The notes: generated by a model from the letters alone, not told the origin. DNA of 64,000 nucleotides from an uncultured Clostridia bacterium (GCA_934255545.1 CAKQOE010000001.1:62001-126000); one strand, 5' to 3'. Numbered from the stretch's first letter, positions 48,463-58,082 are shown. Program-made: numbers and translations.

Positions 48463-48891
48463 TTAGCCGAAATGCTTAAGCATCTTTATAAGTCTTCGCT
48501 CGTTCTGATTTGAGAATATACTCACTTCATCCATAAGCGTTCTCAGCATGAAAATGCTTGTTGAAGGATCAAACAAATCAGACATCATTTTTCTGCAGCA
48601 TGGCAGGCTCATGCACTCGTGCATCAAACTAAGCTCAGCATCATAGTCGTCAGCGATATCGTCTATAGATATCATCATACCATCATCACCAAGCTCACAT
48701 GATACCTCATATGCAGCTACATCATCACCATCGCAGAACACGTGCGTACATACCTCAGATACAGCGACCTTTATGTCTTCGATGTCCTCGACATCAAATC
48801 CTGCAGTATTAGCAGCTGAAGAGATGGCGAGTCGTACTACACCAACATATTCAGGTTTTCCAGGTACTGAAAATCTGATCAGATCAGCCAT
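48463..48891 (-). CDS. RsbW-like anti-sigma factor (serine kinase type ATPase)
   Basis: The 142-residue product has the GHKL ATPase layout of RsbW/SpoIIAB. The N box, normally Glu-x-x-Thr-Asn-x-x-x-His, reads Ser-Glu-Val-Cys-Thr-His-Val-Phe, so the canonical Asn is replaced. The G1 Asp-Asp region and C-terminal Phe-Met-Leu-Arg-Thr-Leu-Met-Asp-Glu-Val are recognisable. ATG 48891 is preceded by AAGGAA. It would bind and silence the sigma factor encoded 59 nt downstream. With no RsbV antagonist visible, partner switching must involve a gene elsewhere or a different mechanism. Confidence 0.75.
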   Translation of the reverse strand: MADLIRFSVPGKPEYVGVVRLAISSAANTAGFDVEDIEDIKVAVSEVCTHVFCDGDDVAAYEVSCELGDDGMMISIDDIADDYDAELSLMHECMSLPCCRKMMSDLFDPSTSIFMLRTLMDEVSIFSNQNERRLIKMLKHFG

Positions 48892-48911
48892 ATTTGTCAC
48901 TTCCTTTCAAA

Positions 48912-48962
48912 TAACAGGGTACTGAAAATAACCCTTCAAGTTTTTTAATACCCTGTACAACG
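48912..48962 (-). terminator. Terminator after gyrA
   Basis: On the minus strand ACAGGGTA and TACCCTGT flank a loop of about 30 nt that itself contains smaller pairing, followed by TATTTG. The T-run is short. Confidence 0.5.
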
Positions 48963-48966
48963 CACG

Positions 48967-51480
48967 CTAAACGCCGAGTGTAGTCTGTTCTTCACCTGAA
49001 GCATTTTTTGTTTTTTCAGCTTCAGTTATTCCGGCTGTGTCGTCATTAACTACTTTAGCCATAGCGATTATATTTGCATCCTCGGCAACCTTCATGATCC
49101 TTACACCCTGAGTTGCTCTGCCGAGTCTTGAAACATCGCTTGCCTTTATCCTGATGATTATGCCGTCTGAATTTATGAGCATTACTTCATCAGTTTCGCT
49201 TACTGTCATAGCTCCTATGAGCTGTCCTGTCTTGTTAAACTTTGCCTTGTCGTATGTCAGCAGGCCCTTGCCGCCTCTCTTCTGAGTCTTGTAGTCTTCA
49301 ACAGGCGTTCTCTTACCGTATCCGGCCTGAGTAACAACAAGAAGTTCTTCGTCCTTTTCGGCAAGCTCCATTGCAACGACTTCATCATCACCCTCAAGAG
49401 TTATAGCTCTTACGCCTCCGGCTATCCTTCCCATAGGGCGAACATCTTCTTCGCTGAAGCATATGCTCTTGCCATGCTTCGTAACGATTATTACGGTGCT
49501 TGTTCCTGATGTATGCTTTATACCTATAAGCTCATCGCCATCTTTAAGTTTTATAGCAAGAAGTCCGTTTTTCCTGTTTGTAACGAATTCAGAAACTTTT
49601 GTCTTTTTGATAGTTCCCTTCTTAGTTACGCACATGAGATACTTGCTTTCATCCTCTTTTTTCATAGGGATAACTGCAGTGATACGCTCACGCTGCATGA
49701 GGTTCAGGAAGTTTACTGCAGGCGTTCCTTTTGCAGTCCTTGCCGCTTCAGGTATCTCATACGCCCTTATACGGTGGACTTTTCCTGTATTTGTAAAGAA
49801 GAGAAGGTAATCATGAGTTGATGTTATTATCATATGCTTTACAAAATCATTTTCTCTTGTAGTAAGACCTGTAATGCCCTTGCCGCCTCTCTTCTGTGTT
49901 TTATAAGTATCCATAGCTACTCTCTTTATATAACCGAGGTGGGTAAGAGTGATCGCTACCTGCTGTTCCTGGATAAGATCTTCTTCGTTTATCTCGCCTT
50001 CATCAGGAATTATCTCTGTTCTTCTTTCATCTCCGAACTTTTCTTTTATTTCGAGAAGCTCGTCCTTTATAACTCCCATGAGTACTTTTTCATCAGAAAG
50101 GATCTTATTGTACCATGCTATCTTTTCTTCGATCTCTTTGTATTCAGTTTCTATCTTTTCTCTTTCGAGACCCTGGAGTCTCGCAAGCCTCATATCGAGT
50201 ATTGCCTGAGCCTGAACATCTGAAAGACTGAATCTTTCCATCAGTCTTGCCTTAGCGTCGTTATAGCTTGTCCTTATGATCCTGATAACTTCATCGATAT
50301 TATCAAGAGCTACAAGATAGCCTTCAAGTATATGAGCTCTTTCCTGAGCTTTCTTAAGATCAAATTTTGTTCTTCTTGTAACGACTTCATTCTGATGCGC
50401 CAGATAGCAGTCGAGCATTTCATAAAGATTAAGGATCTTAGGTCTGCCGTCAACAAGAGCGAGCATGATTATGCTGAAATTATCCTGAAGCTGAGTATGC
50501 TTGAAAAGTCTGTTGAGCGTGATCTGAGGATTTGCATCTCTCTTAAGCTCTACAACTATTCTCATACCTTCTCTGTCAGACTCATCTCTGACGTCAGCTA
50601 TATGGTCAAGTCTCTTATCCTTAACAAGTTCAGCGATTTTTTCTATGAGTCGAGCCTTGTTTACCTGGTAAGGGATCTCGGTAAACACTATCTGAGTCTT
50701 TCCCTTAGCGGTCTCTTCAAACTGATACTTTGAACGTACAGTTACCTTGCCCTGACCTGTCCTGTAGGCTTCTCTTGCTGAGCCCTTTCCTATGATATCA
50801 GCGCCGGTAGGGAAGTCAGGTGCTTTTATTATATTTATAAGATCTTCTATATCACATGGCTCGTCATTTATTTCCGCATCGATCATCCTTACCGTAGCGT
50901 CTATAACATCACTCAGGTTATGAGGCGGGATAGACGTTGCCATACCTACAGCGATACCGTTAGATCCGTTTACGAGAAGATTCGGGTATCTCGCTGGGAG
51001 CACTACCGGTTCCTTCTCATCGCCGTCGAAGTTAGGCTGAAAATCTACAGTGTCCTTTTTCAGATCGCGGAGCATCTGCAGCGCAAACGGAGTCATTCTT
51101 GCTTCCGTGTAACGCATCGCAGCAGCGCCGTCGCCATCAACGGAACCAAAGTTTCCGTGGCCATCGACCAGCTTATATCTTATATTCCATTCCTGCGCAA
51201 GTCTTACCATCGCATCGTAAACAGAGCTGTCACCGTGAGGGTGATATTTACCGAGTACGTCGCCGACGATACGCGCTGATTTTCTGTGAGGCTTGTCCGG
51301 TGTTACGCCAAGCTCCATCATATCATACAGGATCCTTCTGTGAACAGGCTTCAGACCATCTCTTACATCAGGAAGAGCACGGCCTACTATGACGCTCATA
51401 GAATAATCGATATATGATGATTTCATTATTTCATTTATCTCTTCATGACGAATCTTTGAATCTTCAATCAGATTATCCAT
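48967..51480 (-). CDS. gyrA: DNA gyrase subunit A
   Basis: The 837-residue subunit carries the catalytic Tyr of the breakage-reunion domain in Ala-Ala-Met-Arg-Tyr-Thr-Glu-Ala-Arg-Met (about 121-130) and the Ser-rich start Tyr-Ile-Asp-Tyr-Ser-Met-Ser-Val-Ile-Val-Gly-Arg-Ala-Leu. The C-terminal beta-pinwheel includes the gyrase-specific Gln-Lys-Arg-Gly-Gly-Lys-Gly box, twice. The quinolone-region Ser and Asp/Glu are not altered in an obvious way in His-Pro-His-Gly-Asp-Ser-Ser-Val-Tyr-Asp. It follows gyrB by 20 nt, so the two are cotranscribed. Confidence 0.97.
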   Translation of the reverse strand: MDNLIEDSKIRHEEINEIMKSSYIDYSMSVIVGRALPDVRDGLKPVHRRILYDMMELGVTPDKPHRKSARIVGDVLGKYHPHGDSSVYDAMVRLAQEWNIRYKLVDGHGNFGSVDGDGAAAMRYTEARMTPFALQMLRDLKKDTVDFQPNFDGDEKEPVVLPARYPNLLVNGSNGIAVGMATSIPPHNLSDVIDATVRMIDAEINDEPCDIEDLINIIKAPDFPTGADIIGKGSAREAYRTGQGKVTVRSKYQFEETAKGKTQIVFTEIPYQVNKARLIEKIAELVKDKRLDHIADVRDESDREGMRIVVELKRDANPQITLNRLFKHTQLQDNFSIIMLALVDGRPKILNLYEMLDCYLAHQNEVVTRRTKFDLKKAQERAHILEGYLVALDNIDEVIRIIRTSYNDAKARLMERFSLSDVQAQAILDMRLARLQGLEREKIETEYKEIEEKIAWYNKILSDEKVLMGVIKDELLEIKEKFGDERRTEIIPDEGEINEEDLIQEQQVAITLTHLGYIKRVAMDTYKTQKRGGKGITGLTTRENDFVKHMIITSTHDYLLFFTNTGKVHRIRAYEIPEAARTAKGTPAVNFLNLMQRERITAVIPMKKEDESKYLMCVTKKGTIKKTKVSEFVTNRKNGLLAIKLKDGDELIGIKHTSGTSTVIIVTKHGKSICFSEEDVRPMGRIAGGVRAITLEGDDEVVAMELAEKDEELLVVTQAGYGKRTPVEDYKTQKRGGKGLLTYDKAKFNKTGQLIGAMTVSETDEVMLINSDGIIIRIKASDVSRLGRATQGVRIMKVAEDANIIAMAKVVNDDTAGITEAEKTKNASGEEQTTLGV

Positions 51481-51500
51481 TAACTTCTCCTTTTGATCGT

Positions 51501-53426
51501 TTAAATATCAAGATTTGCGTAAGTAGCGTTTTCTTCTATGAATTTTCTTCTTGGAGGGACCTTCTCGCCCATAAGCATTGAGAATGTTTCATCTGCCATA
51601 GCAAAATCTTCCAGTTTTACTTTTATAAGGGTCCTTGTATTGTAATCCATTGTAGTTTCCCACAGCTGGTTTGCGTCCATTTCACCAAGACCTTTGTATC
51701 TCTGGATATCGAGCTTCTGAGATGTTCCAAGTTCCTGAAGAAGAGCTTTCTGTTCTTCTTCAGTGTATGTGTAATAACGCTCTTTACCCTTGTCGACCTT
51801 GTAAAGAGGCGGCTGAGCTATATATACATAACCCTTTTCGATAAGCGGACGCATATATCTGTAAAAGAATGTAAGCATAAGTGTACAGATATGCGCACCG
51901 TCTACATCGGCATCGGTCATGATTATTATCTTGTGATATCTTAGCTTTGACTCATCAAAGTCATTTCCTATACCGCATCCGAAAGCTGTTATCATATTTT
52001 TGATCTCATCAGAATTCAGGATCCTGTCAAGTCTTGCTTTTTCAACGTTAAGGATCTTACCTCTGAGCGGAAGGATCGCCTGTCTTTTACGGTCACGGCC
52101 TGATTTAGCTGAACCGCCGGCAGAGTCACCCTCGACTATGAATATTTCTGAAAGAGCAGGGTCTTTTTCACTGCAGTCAGCCAGCTTGCCCGGAAGAGTC
52201 ATTCCATCAAGCGCGCTCTTTCTTCTTGTAAGGTCTCTTGCTTTACGCGCAGCTTCACGCGCGCGGGCCGCGCGCAGACCTTTGTCTATTATTGCTCTGG
52301 CCTGCTGCGGATTTTCTTCGAAGAAAGCGGTAATATTTTCCATAGTAGCGCTGTCTACGAAGCCTCTGATCTCGCTGTTTCCAAGCTTAGTCTTTGTCTG
52401 TCCTTCAAACTGAGGTTCTGTAAGCTTTACAGATATTACGGCAGTAAGACCTTCTCTGATATCCTCGCCTGAAAGCGGGTCATCGTTTTCTTTAAGATAT
52501 TTATTTTTTCTTGCGTAGTCATTATACGCTCTTGTGAGCGCAGTCTTAAAACCTACGAGGTGAGTACCGCCTTCTGTAGTGTTTATGTTATTTGCATATG
52601 AAAGTATGAACTCGCTGTAGCTGTCAGTATACTGAAGAGCGACTTCACATTCAAATTTTTCCTTGTTTACTTCAAAGTAGATTATGTCAGGGTGGATAGG
52701 CTCCTTTGTTCTGTTCTGATACTGAACAAATTCTTTTATGCCGCCCTCGTAATGGAATTCCAGCTTTTTGGCAGGCTCAGGTCTTTCATCTGTAAGAGTT
52801 ATCTTTATGCCTTTATTGAGGAAAGCCATTTCACGCAGTCTGTGCTCCAGTGTTGCAAAGCTGTATACAAGCGTATCGAATATCTGGCCATCAGGTTTAA
52901 ACCATGTAGTTGTACCTGTATGATCTGAAGTTCCTACAACTTCCAGCGGAGACATAGTCTTTCCGCGTTCATAGCTCTGCCTGTAAACCTTTCCGTCTCT
53001 TCTTACTTCAACCTCCATGGCCTCAGAAAGCGCATTTACTACAGACGCGCCAACACCGTGAAGACCTCCGGATACCTTGTATCCGCCGCCGCCGAACTTG
53101 CCTCCGGCATGCAGTACTGTATGGATGACCTCAACGGCAGGTATTCCAAGCTTTGGATGTATATCTACAGGCATACCTCTTCCGTCATCGCTTACTCTTA
53201 TTGAATTATCCTTAAGTATCGTTACTTCGATATGATGGCAGTAACCTGCAAGCGCTTCATCGACACTATTATCAACTATTTCATAAACAAGATGGTGCAG
53301 ACCTGTTTCACTTGTTGAACCGATATACATACCCGGTCTTTTTCTTACTGGTTCAAGACCTTCAAGTACCTGTATCTGTTCGGCATTATATTCCTGCTTA
53401 ACTTCTGTATCAGGCAATAGATTCAC
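51501..53426 (-). CDS. gyrB: DNA gyrase subunit B
   Basis: The 641-residue subunit has the GHKL ATPase domain (Val-Tyr-Glu-Ile-Val-Asp-Asn-Ser-Val-Asp-Glu-Ala, Asp-Asp-Gly-Arg-Gly-Met-Pro), the transducer and the TOPRIM domain with Glu-Gly-Asp-Ser-Ala and Asp-Ala-Asp-Val-Asp-Gly. The start is uncertain: GTG at 53424-53426 is the first option, but TTG at 53415-53417 is six nt after GGGGTGA. Length is typical for Firmicutes GyrB. It lies between recF and gyrA on one strand. Confidence 0.97.
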   Translation of the reverse strand: MNLLPDTEVKQEYNAEQIQVLEGLEPVRKRPGMYIGSTSETGLHHLVYEIVDNSVDEALAGYCHHIEVTILKDNSIRVSDDGRGMPVDIHPKLGIPAVEVIHTVLHAGGKFGGGGYKVSGGLHGVGASVVNALSEAMEVEVRRDGKVYRQSYERGKTMSPLEVVGTSDHTGTTTWFKPDGQIFDTLVYSFATLEHRLREMAFLNKGIKITLTDERPEPAKKLEFHYEGGIKEFVQYQNRTKEPIHPDIIYFEVNKEKFECEVALQYTDSYSEFILSYANNINTTEGGTHLVGFKTALTRAYNDYARKNKYLKENDDPLSGEDIREGLTAVISVKLTEPQFEGQTKTKLGNSEIRGFVDSATMENITAFFEENPQQARAIIDKGLRAARAREAARKARDLTRRKSALDGMTLPGKLADCSEKDPALSEIFIVEGDSAGGSAKSGRDRKRQAILPLRGKILNVEKARLDRILNSDEIKNMITAFGCGIGNDFDESKLRYHKIIIMTDADVDGAHICTLMLTFFYRYMRPLIEKGYVYIAQPPLYKVDKGKERYYTYTEEEQKALLQELGTSQKLDIQRYKGLGEMDANQLWETTMDYNTRTLIKVKLEDFAMADETFSMLMGEKVPPRRKFIEENATYANLDI

Positions 53427-53465
53427 CCCATTTCCAATTATTCAAAAAATACAAACAGGAGCAGA

Positions 53466-54563
53466 TCAATCTACTCTTTTCACAATTCCTTTTTCAACTT
53501 CAAAGATCGCATGATCCGGAAGCTGTTTTCTCAGCTCGTCAGTGACTTCAGTCGTTGTGATAAATATCTGAATATCACCGAACGATGTAATAAGCTGGCG
53601 CTGCCTTACTCTGTCGAGCTCTGACAGCACATCATCCAGCAGAAGTACAGGCTTTTCTCCTGTTTCTTCAAAAATAAGCTTTATTTCAGCAAGCTTCAGC
53701 GATAATGCTGCAGAACGCTGCTGACCCTGAGAGCCAAAGCTTCTTACGTCAACTCCGTTGACCATTATCCTTATATCATCTCTGTGAGGTCCGTGACCTG
53801 TATTTCTTCTTATAAGGTCTTTTTTTCTACCGGAACACAGTGTCTCATAAAATATATCTTTCTGATCTTTGATATTATCACGCACATCTATGTCAGATTC
53901 ATACTCTATTTCGAGATTCTCTCTGTTTTCAGTAAGATCACTGTGTATCCCGCTGCTTATTTCTCTAAGCTTATCTATAAACGCCGCGCGTTCTTTTATG
54001 ATCCTCGCGCCGTATCCGCTGAGTTCTTCATCCCATATGTCAAGCATTGACATATCAGGCTTCTCCTCCTTGAGAAGGAAATTTCTCTGAGCCAATATTT
54101 TTCTGTATTTTGATATACTGTCAAAATACACAGGCTTGAGCTGGCATAATTCACGGTCTATAAAACGTCTGCGTTTTTCAGGCTCTTCTTTAACTATTTT
54201 CAGATCATCCGGAGAAAATACAACTATATATACATTTTCCAGAAGATCTGACGTTTTTTTCATTCTTACGCCGTCGATCTTAAGGCTTTTTTTATTTTTT
54301 ACAAGCCCTATTTCTACGGTCACATCTCTGTCGCTGCGACACGAAACAGTTTTAACGCGGGCCATATTGCACCCGAACCCTATCATTTCGCTGTCTTTAG
54401 CCGTGCGAAACGATTTGCCGAGTGACATTATATAAAGGCCTTCGATAAGATTTGTCTTTCCCTGAGCATTATTTCCAACGATTATGTTTACGTTCTTATG
54501 AAAATAGATCTTCTGATTCTCATAATTTCTGAAATTGCTCAGTTCCATTTCCTTAAAATACAT
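53466..54563 (-). CDS. recF: DNA replication and repair protein RecF
   Basis: The 365-residue SMC-like ATPase binds DNA at gaps and loads RecA. It starts Met-Tyr-Phe-Lys-Glu-Met-Glu-Leu-Ser-Asn-Phe-Arg-Asn-Tyr and has Walker A Gly-Asn-Asn-Ala-Gln-Gly-Lys-Thr-Asn at about 31-39. The signature is Gly-Ser-Gln-Gly-Gln-Gln-Arg and Walker B is Leu-Leu-Leu-Asp-Asp-Val-Leu-Ser-Glu-Leu. It follows dnaN by 14 nt; the small S4-domain gene found between dnaN and recF in Bacillus is absent. Confidence 0.96.
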   Translation of the reverse strand: MYFKEMELSNFRNYENQKIYFHKNVNIIVGNNAQGKTNLIEGLYIMSLGKSFRTAKDSEMIGFGCNMARVKTVSCRSDRDVTVEIGLVKNKKSLKIDGVRMKKTSDLLENVYIVVFSPDDLKIVKEEPEKRRRFIDRELCQLKPVYFDSISKYRKILAQRNFLLKEEKPDMSMLDIWDEELSGYGARIIKERAAFIDKLREISSGIHSDLTENRENLEIEYESDIDVRDNIKDQKDIFYETLCSGRKKDLIRRNTGHGPHRDDIRIMVNGVDVRSFGSQGQQRSAALSLKLAEIKLIFEETGEKPVLLLDDVLSELDRVRQRQLITSFGDIQIFITTTEVTDELRKQLPDHAIFEVEKGIVKRVD

Positions 54564-54577
54564 TTTTTTACATTAAA

Positions 54578-55690
54578 TTAAGCCATTATTCTTACAGGCA
54601 GGAGAAGGTACGTAAAATTTTCATCTCCGACCGGCTCAAGAATACATGGCGTAACATTTGTGTTGAATTTCAATACTATATCATCGGATCTTATCGCTTT
54701 AAGTCCGTCAAGCAAATACTTTGAGTTAAATCCGATCTCTATATCAGATCCGTTCTTCTTCACCGGAATATTTTCGTTTACATCGCCGGCTTCTGATTTT
54801 GACGTTATCTGCAGATTATCATCTTTTACAGATATCTTTATCAGATTGTTTCTTCCTTCTTTGGCGAATAAGGACGCTCTTTCTATGCTGTCTGTGAGCA
54901 TATTTTTATCTGTATTTACCTCGGTAGTAAAACTCTTCGGAAGGAGATCTCTGTATTTCAGGAAAACACCGTCAATGATCCTGAGTATTATCCTGCTGTC
55001 CTCTGTTACAATAACAGCTTTCTGCTTGTCAAGTACAAGCTCGATGTTTTCATTTTCATTATCTGATTCTGATATTATTTTACTGATCTCATTCAGTATC
55101 CTTGCTGCAATTATAATATCCGTATCATCTGTGATGTCTGTTTTTTCACTGGCTACAGACATTCTGAAGCCATCAAGCGCAGCCATATTTATATTGCCGT
55201 CGTGTATCTCTATAAGTACACCGACTATGACGCCTCTTGATTCGTCAACGCTTGCAGAAAATGATGTCTTTCTTATCATTTCTCTGAAAATTTCTTTGTT
55301 TATGGAAATTTTCTTATCTTCACTTATAGTTCCTATTTCAGGAAATTCATCGGCAGCCATTCCTACTATTCTGAATTCACTTGAAGTAGTACTTATAATT
55401 ACATTGTAAAAATCTCCTGAAGAGATATTTATAGTTTCATTAGGCAGTTTCCTTATAATGTCAGCAAACAGACGCGCAGGAAGTACTATCGTTCCTTCCT
55501 CAGCATCCGATACCAGTATCGTTTTTTCGATACTGAATTCCATATCGGAAGCAGTGAGCGTGAGTTTACCGTCATCTGTAACTTTCAGAAGTATGCCCTT
55601 GAGTATAGGCATCGTACTTCTTGTTGTAACAGCCTTTGAAACAAAATTCAGAGCTTTGTTAAGCTCGCTTTGAGATGTTTTGAATTTCAT
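54578..55690 (-). CDS. dnaN: DNA polymerase III beta subunit (sliding clamp)
   Basis: The 370-residue clamp has three repeated clamp folds. Typical starts are Met-Lys-Phe-Lys-Thr-Ser-Gln-Ser-Glu-Leu and Thr-Met-Pro-Ile-Leu-Lys-Gly-Ile-Leu-Leu. The C-terminal end is Tyr-Leu-Leu-Leu-Pro-Val-Arg-Ile, which forms part of the partner-binding pocket. The gene is separated from dnaA by a 378-bp gap that carries DnaA boxes and GC palindromes, so it may have its own promoter. Confidence 0.97.
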   Translation of the reverse strand: MKFKTSQSELNKALNFVSKAVTTRSTMPILKGILLKVTDDGKLTLTASDMEFSIEKTILVSDAEEGTIVLPARLFADIIRKLPNETINISSGDFYNVIISTTSSEFRIVGMAADEFPEIGTISEDKKISINKEIFREMIRKTSFSASVDESRGVIVGVLIEIHDGNINMAALDGFRMSVASEKTDITDDTDIIIAARILNEISKIISESDNENENIELVLDKQKAVIVTEDSRIILRIIDGVFLKYRDLLPKSFTTEVNTDKNMLTDSIERASLFAKEGRNNLIKISVKDDNLQITSKSEAGDVNENIPVKKNGSDIEIGFNSKYLLDGLKAIRSDDIVLKFNTNVTPCILEPVGDENFTYLLLPVRIMA

Positions 55691-56068
55691 GTTTCATTTC
55701 TCCATAAATAACAGGCTTATGAAATGTGTTTTTCATATCCCTTATTTATTATATATTACCGGCGCATGACGCCGGCAGAATTAATATAATGGCTAAATAT
55801 TGATTATAAACGTTTTTTTATAAAATTTCGAGCATTTTTGCCACCCGGCGGTAAAAAACCGGTGAGCGGAGCCACCGGGGGCTTATTATTATAAATTATA
55901 TTAGTAGTAGTTATAATAGGGCCTGTGAATATGTTGATAACTGCTGTGGACAATGGAATTCTGCGAATCTTTGTTCTTTTTGTCCTGTGTATAACTCGAT
56001 ATTTCTGTTGAAAAGCTGTGGAAAACGTGTGGATAAATTTTATGACACTGAAACAGATATCATGGGTA
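55691..56068. other. oriC: dnaA-dnaN intergenic region: right part of oriC with GC palindromes
   Basis: A perfect reverse DnaA box TGTGGATAA lies at 56028-56036. Near matches occur at about 55933 (GTTGATAAC), 55945 (TGTGGACAA), 55987 (TGTGTATAA) and 56017 (TGTGGAAAA). Also present are CCGGCG...CGCCGG at 55759-55775 and a compound GC dyad at 55838-55880 (CCACCCGGCGG and ACCGGTGAGCGGAGCCACCGG). The boxes sit close to the dnaA stop codon, with AT-rich sequence beside them. Confidence 0.75.
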
Positions 56069-57433
56069 TTATTTATCAAGTATAGTAGTTTTCAGTTCAG
56101 AAATAAGTTTACGAAGATCCTCATTTGTTTTCAGATCCTTAGTTATCTTTTCACATGCGTGCATTACGGTAGTATGATCGCGGTTTCCAAAATTTTCACC
56201 TATCTTAGGAAGTGAAAGATCTGTCAGCTCGCGGCACAGGTACATCGCTATCTGGCGTGGATAGGCGAGATTCTTCGTTCTTTTTGCAGAATCGACATCC
56301 TGTACGTTTATTCCGAAATGAGCGCATACTGTATTTTTTATAAGAGGCGCATCGACCTGACGGTTTGATGTGTCAAACACATCGGTGAGTACTTCTTTTG
56401 CCGTTTCCTTTGTAAGCGGCTTATTCATCAGGTTTGCGTGAGCTATTACTCTGTTTAGCGCGCCTTCGAGTTCACGGATATTTGTAGTTATCTTATCAGC
56501 TATAACAGAAAATATTTCGAGAAGTTCGCTGTTTACCTGAATATCTTCCATCTCAGCTTTATTTTTTAAGATCGCAACTCTTGTTTCAAAATCAGGCGGC
56601 TGAATATCAACAGGAAGTCCCCATTCGAATCTTGACTGGAGACGTTTGTCTATGCTTTCTATTTCCTTTGGTGGACGGTCGCTTGAGAGTACGATCTGTT
56701 TGTTGTTTTCATAAAGCGTATTAAATGTATGGAAAAGCTCTTCCTGAGTACGGTCCTTTTTTTCAATAAACTGGATATCATCGATCATAAGGACGTCTAT
56801 GTTTCTGTACTTCTGCCTGAACTCATCCATTTTCTTATTCTGAATAGCATTGACCAGTTCATTTGTAAACATTTCTGAAGACACGCACAGAACTTTTTTC
56901 CCCGGATTGTTCTGCAGGACATAATGTCCTATGGCATGCATCAGATGTGTTTTTCCAAGTCCTGAATTTCCGTAAAGAAAAAGCGGATTATATGTAGTTG
57001 CAGGACTTTTAGCTACCGCAAATGAAGCAGCATAAGCAAGTTCATTACTCGCTCCGACAACAAATGTACTGAAATTATACTTAGGATTAAGCTGAAGCTC
57101 ATCATTGCCGGGCCGCTGCATTACTTTTTCATAGTATTCCTGCTCTTTTGCCGTGGATTCTTTGTCACTGCTGTTCACATCTTCTGATATGAGAAGATTA
57201 ACAGTAAATTCCTGTCCGTATATTTCATATATCGCTTTCTGAAGGAGCGGTGTATAGCGGTTTGCAAGTATGGATTTAGACATTTCTGAGTATGTGATCA
57301 GATCGATAGAGCCCTTTTCTGTATCTATTGACTTAAGGACAAGAGGTTTTATCCATGTGTCAAAGCCGGTGGGCAGCATTTCTTTTTTTACAAGCTGGAG
57401 AACTTCATTCCATTTTTCGTTATTATTGTCCAT
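56069..57433 (-). CDS. dnaA: Chromosomal replication initiator protein DnaA
   Basis: The ATG giving Met-Asp-Asn-Asn-Asn-Glu-Lys follows AAAAGGA; an earlier ATG in the longer frame overlaps the promoter. The 454-residue AAA+ protein has domain I (about 1-85) and a short linker. The ATPase has Gly-Asn-Ser-Gly-Leu-Gly-Lys-Thr-His, Walker B Val-Leu-Met-Ile-Asp-Asp-Ile-Gln-Phe and Ser-Arg-Phe-Glu-Trp-Gly-Leu. The DNA-binding domain IV ends with Gly-Asn-Arg-Asp-His-Thr-Thr-Val-Met-His-Ala. DnaA boxes flank the gene. One (57490-57498) overlaps the downstream edge of its promoter, as expected for autorepression. Confidence 0.98.
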   Translation of the reverse strand: MDNNNEKWNEVLQLVKKEMLPTGFDTWIKPLVLKSIDTEKGSIDLITYSEMSKSILANRYTPLLQKAIYEIYGQEFTVNLLISEDVNSSDKESTAKEQEYYEKVMQRPGNDELQLNPKYNFSTFVVGASNELAYAASFAVAKSPATTYNPLFLYGNSGLGKTHLMHAIGHYVLQNNPGKKVLCVSSEMFTNELVNAIQNKKMDEFRQKYRNIDVLMIDDIQFIEKKDRTQEELFHTFNTLYENNKQIVLSSDRPPKEIESIDKRLQSRFEWGLPVDIQPPDFETRVAILKNKAEMEDIQVNSELLEIFSVIADKITTNIRELEGALNRVIAHANLMNKPLTKETAKEVLTDVFDTSNRQVDAPLIKNTVCAHFGINVQDVDSAKRTKNLAYPRQIAMYLCRELTDLSLPKIGENFGNRDHTTVMHACEKITKDLKTNEDLRKLISELKTTILDK

Positions 57434-57861
57434 CGCAAATCCTTTTCCAAATCTATAATAAATAAGCCATGAATGCACATATTCATGAGTTATCCACAAC
57501 GATTATAGCATTAATTTTGCGAAATAAACATCGTTTTTTAAGCCTTTGAGCGATTTTTATCTAAATATCCACAAAAAACGTTTTTTTCCACATAAAAAAT
57601 TATCCACACCATGTGCATAACTAAAAAAGGCTTTTAAATGGATAAATAAATGAATAAAAAAACGACCGGAGCAGCCGCAGCCGCGGCTGAAAAGTGACAT
57701 TTTTGTTGACATTGACGCATTATGCGGATATAATTAACAGGCAATTGTGCGCGGAGAGTCAAAAATCATTTTTAATATAAAAAGGCTTTAAAACACGATT
57801 TAGAGATTTGAGCATGTATAAAAACCATGCATTACATAAAATATGACAGGAGGTGTATAGC
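57434..57861. other. oriC: dnaA-rpmH intergenic region: left part of oriC with divergent promoters
   Basis: Perfect TTATCCACA boxes occur at 57490-57498 and 57600-57608, with near matches at about 57566 (ATATCCACA) and 57586 (TTTTCCACA). The minus-strand dnaA -10 TATAAT lies at 57502-57507. The plus-strand rpmH promoter is at 57706-57734. A GC dyad CAGCCGC-AGCC-GCGGCTG (57672-57689) lies between the box cluster and the rpmH promoter. Gene orientation switches here, as expected at the origin. Confidence 0.8.
57706..57734 (+). promoter_or_regulatory. rpmH promoter
   Basis: TTGACA (57706-57711), a 17-nt spacer and TATAAT (57729-57734) give a consensus vegetative promoter. Confidence 0.85.
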
Positions 57862-57996
57862 ATGAAACAGACATTCCAGCCTAAGACAAGACAGAGAAAA
57901 AAGGAACACGGCTTCAGAAAGAGAATGAGCACTAAGAACGGCAGAAACGTTCTTAAGAGAAGAAGACTCAGAGGCAGAAAAAAGCTTTCTGCTTAA
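57862..57996 (+). CDS. rpmH: 50S ribosomal protein L34
   Basis: The 44-residue, highly basic peptide begins Met-Lys-Gln-Thr-Phe-Gln-Pro-Lys and contains His-Gly-Phe-Arg-Lys-Arg-Met and Arg-Arg-Arg-Leu-Arg-Gly-Arg-Lys-Lys-Leu, all diagnostic of L34. AGGAGG lies 8 nt before the ATG. The position beside rnpA and opposite dnaA is the standard arrangement. It is short and easy to miss in automated scans. A terminator-like hairpin follows, so rnpA is partly uncoupled. Confidence 0.97.
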   Translation: MKQTFQPKTRQRKKEHGFRKRMSTKNGRNVLKRRRLRGRKKLSA

Positions 57997-58018
57997 TCTC
58001 ATAACTTAAATATTGAGA

Positions 58019-58051
58019 AAAAGGGGCTGTCATATAACAGCCCCTTAATTA
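58019..58051 (+). terminator. Hairpin after rpmH
   Basis: AAGGGGCTG and CAGCCCCTT pair around eight A/T-rich bases, followed by AATT. A weak T-run suggests partial termination. Confidence 0.6.
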
Positions 58052-58062
58052 CGTAAAAGATC

Positions 58063-58082
58063 ATGATGCAGCGATGCATCAT
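58063..58082. repeat. Palindrome between rpmH and rnpA
   Basis: ATGATGCA-GCGA-TGCATCAT has eight paired bases on each side. Confidence 0.5.

Noticed and set aside
52261..52275. A GC inverted repeat in gyrB
   Set aside because: It encodes the conserved Arg-Ala-Ala-Arg-Ala-Arg segment of GyrB and has only five paired bases each side, so codon choice explains it.
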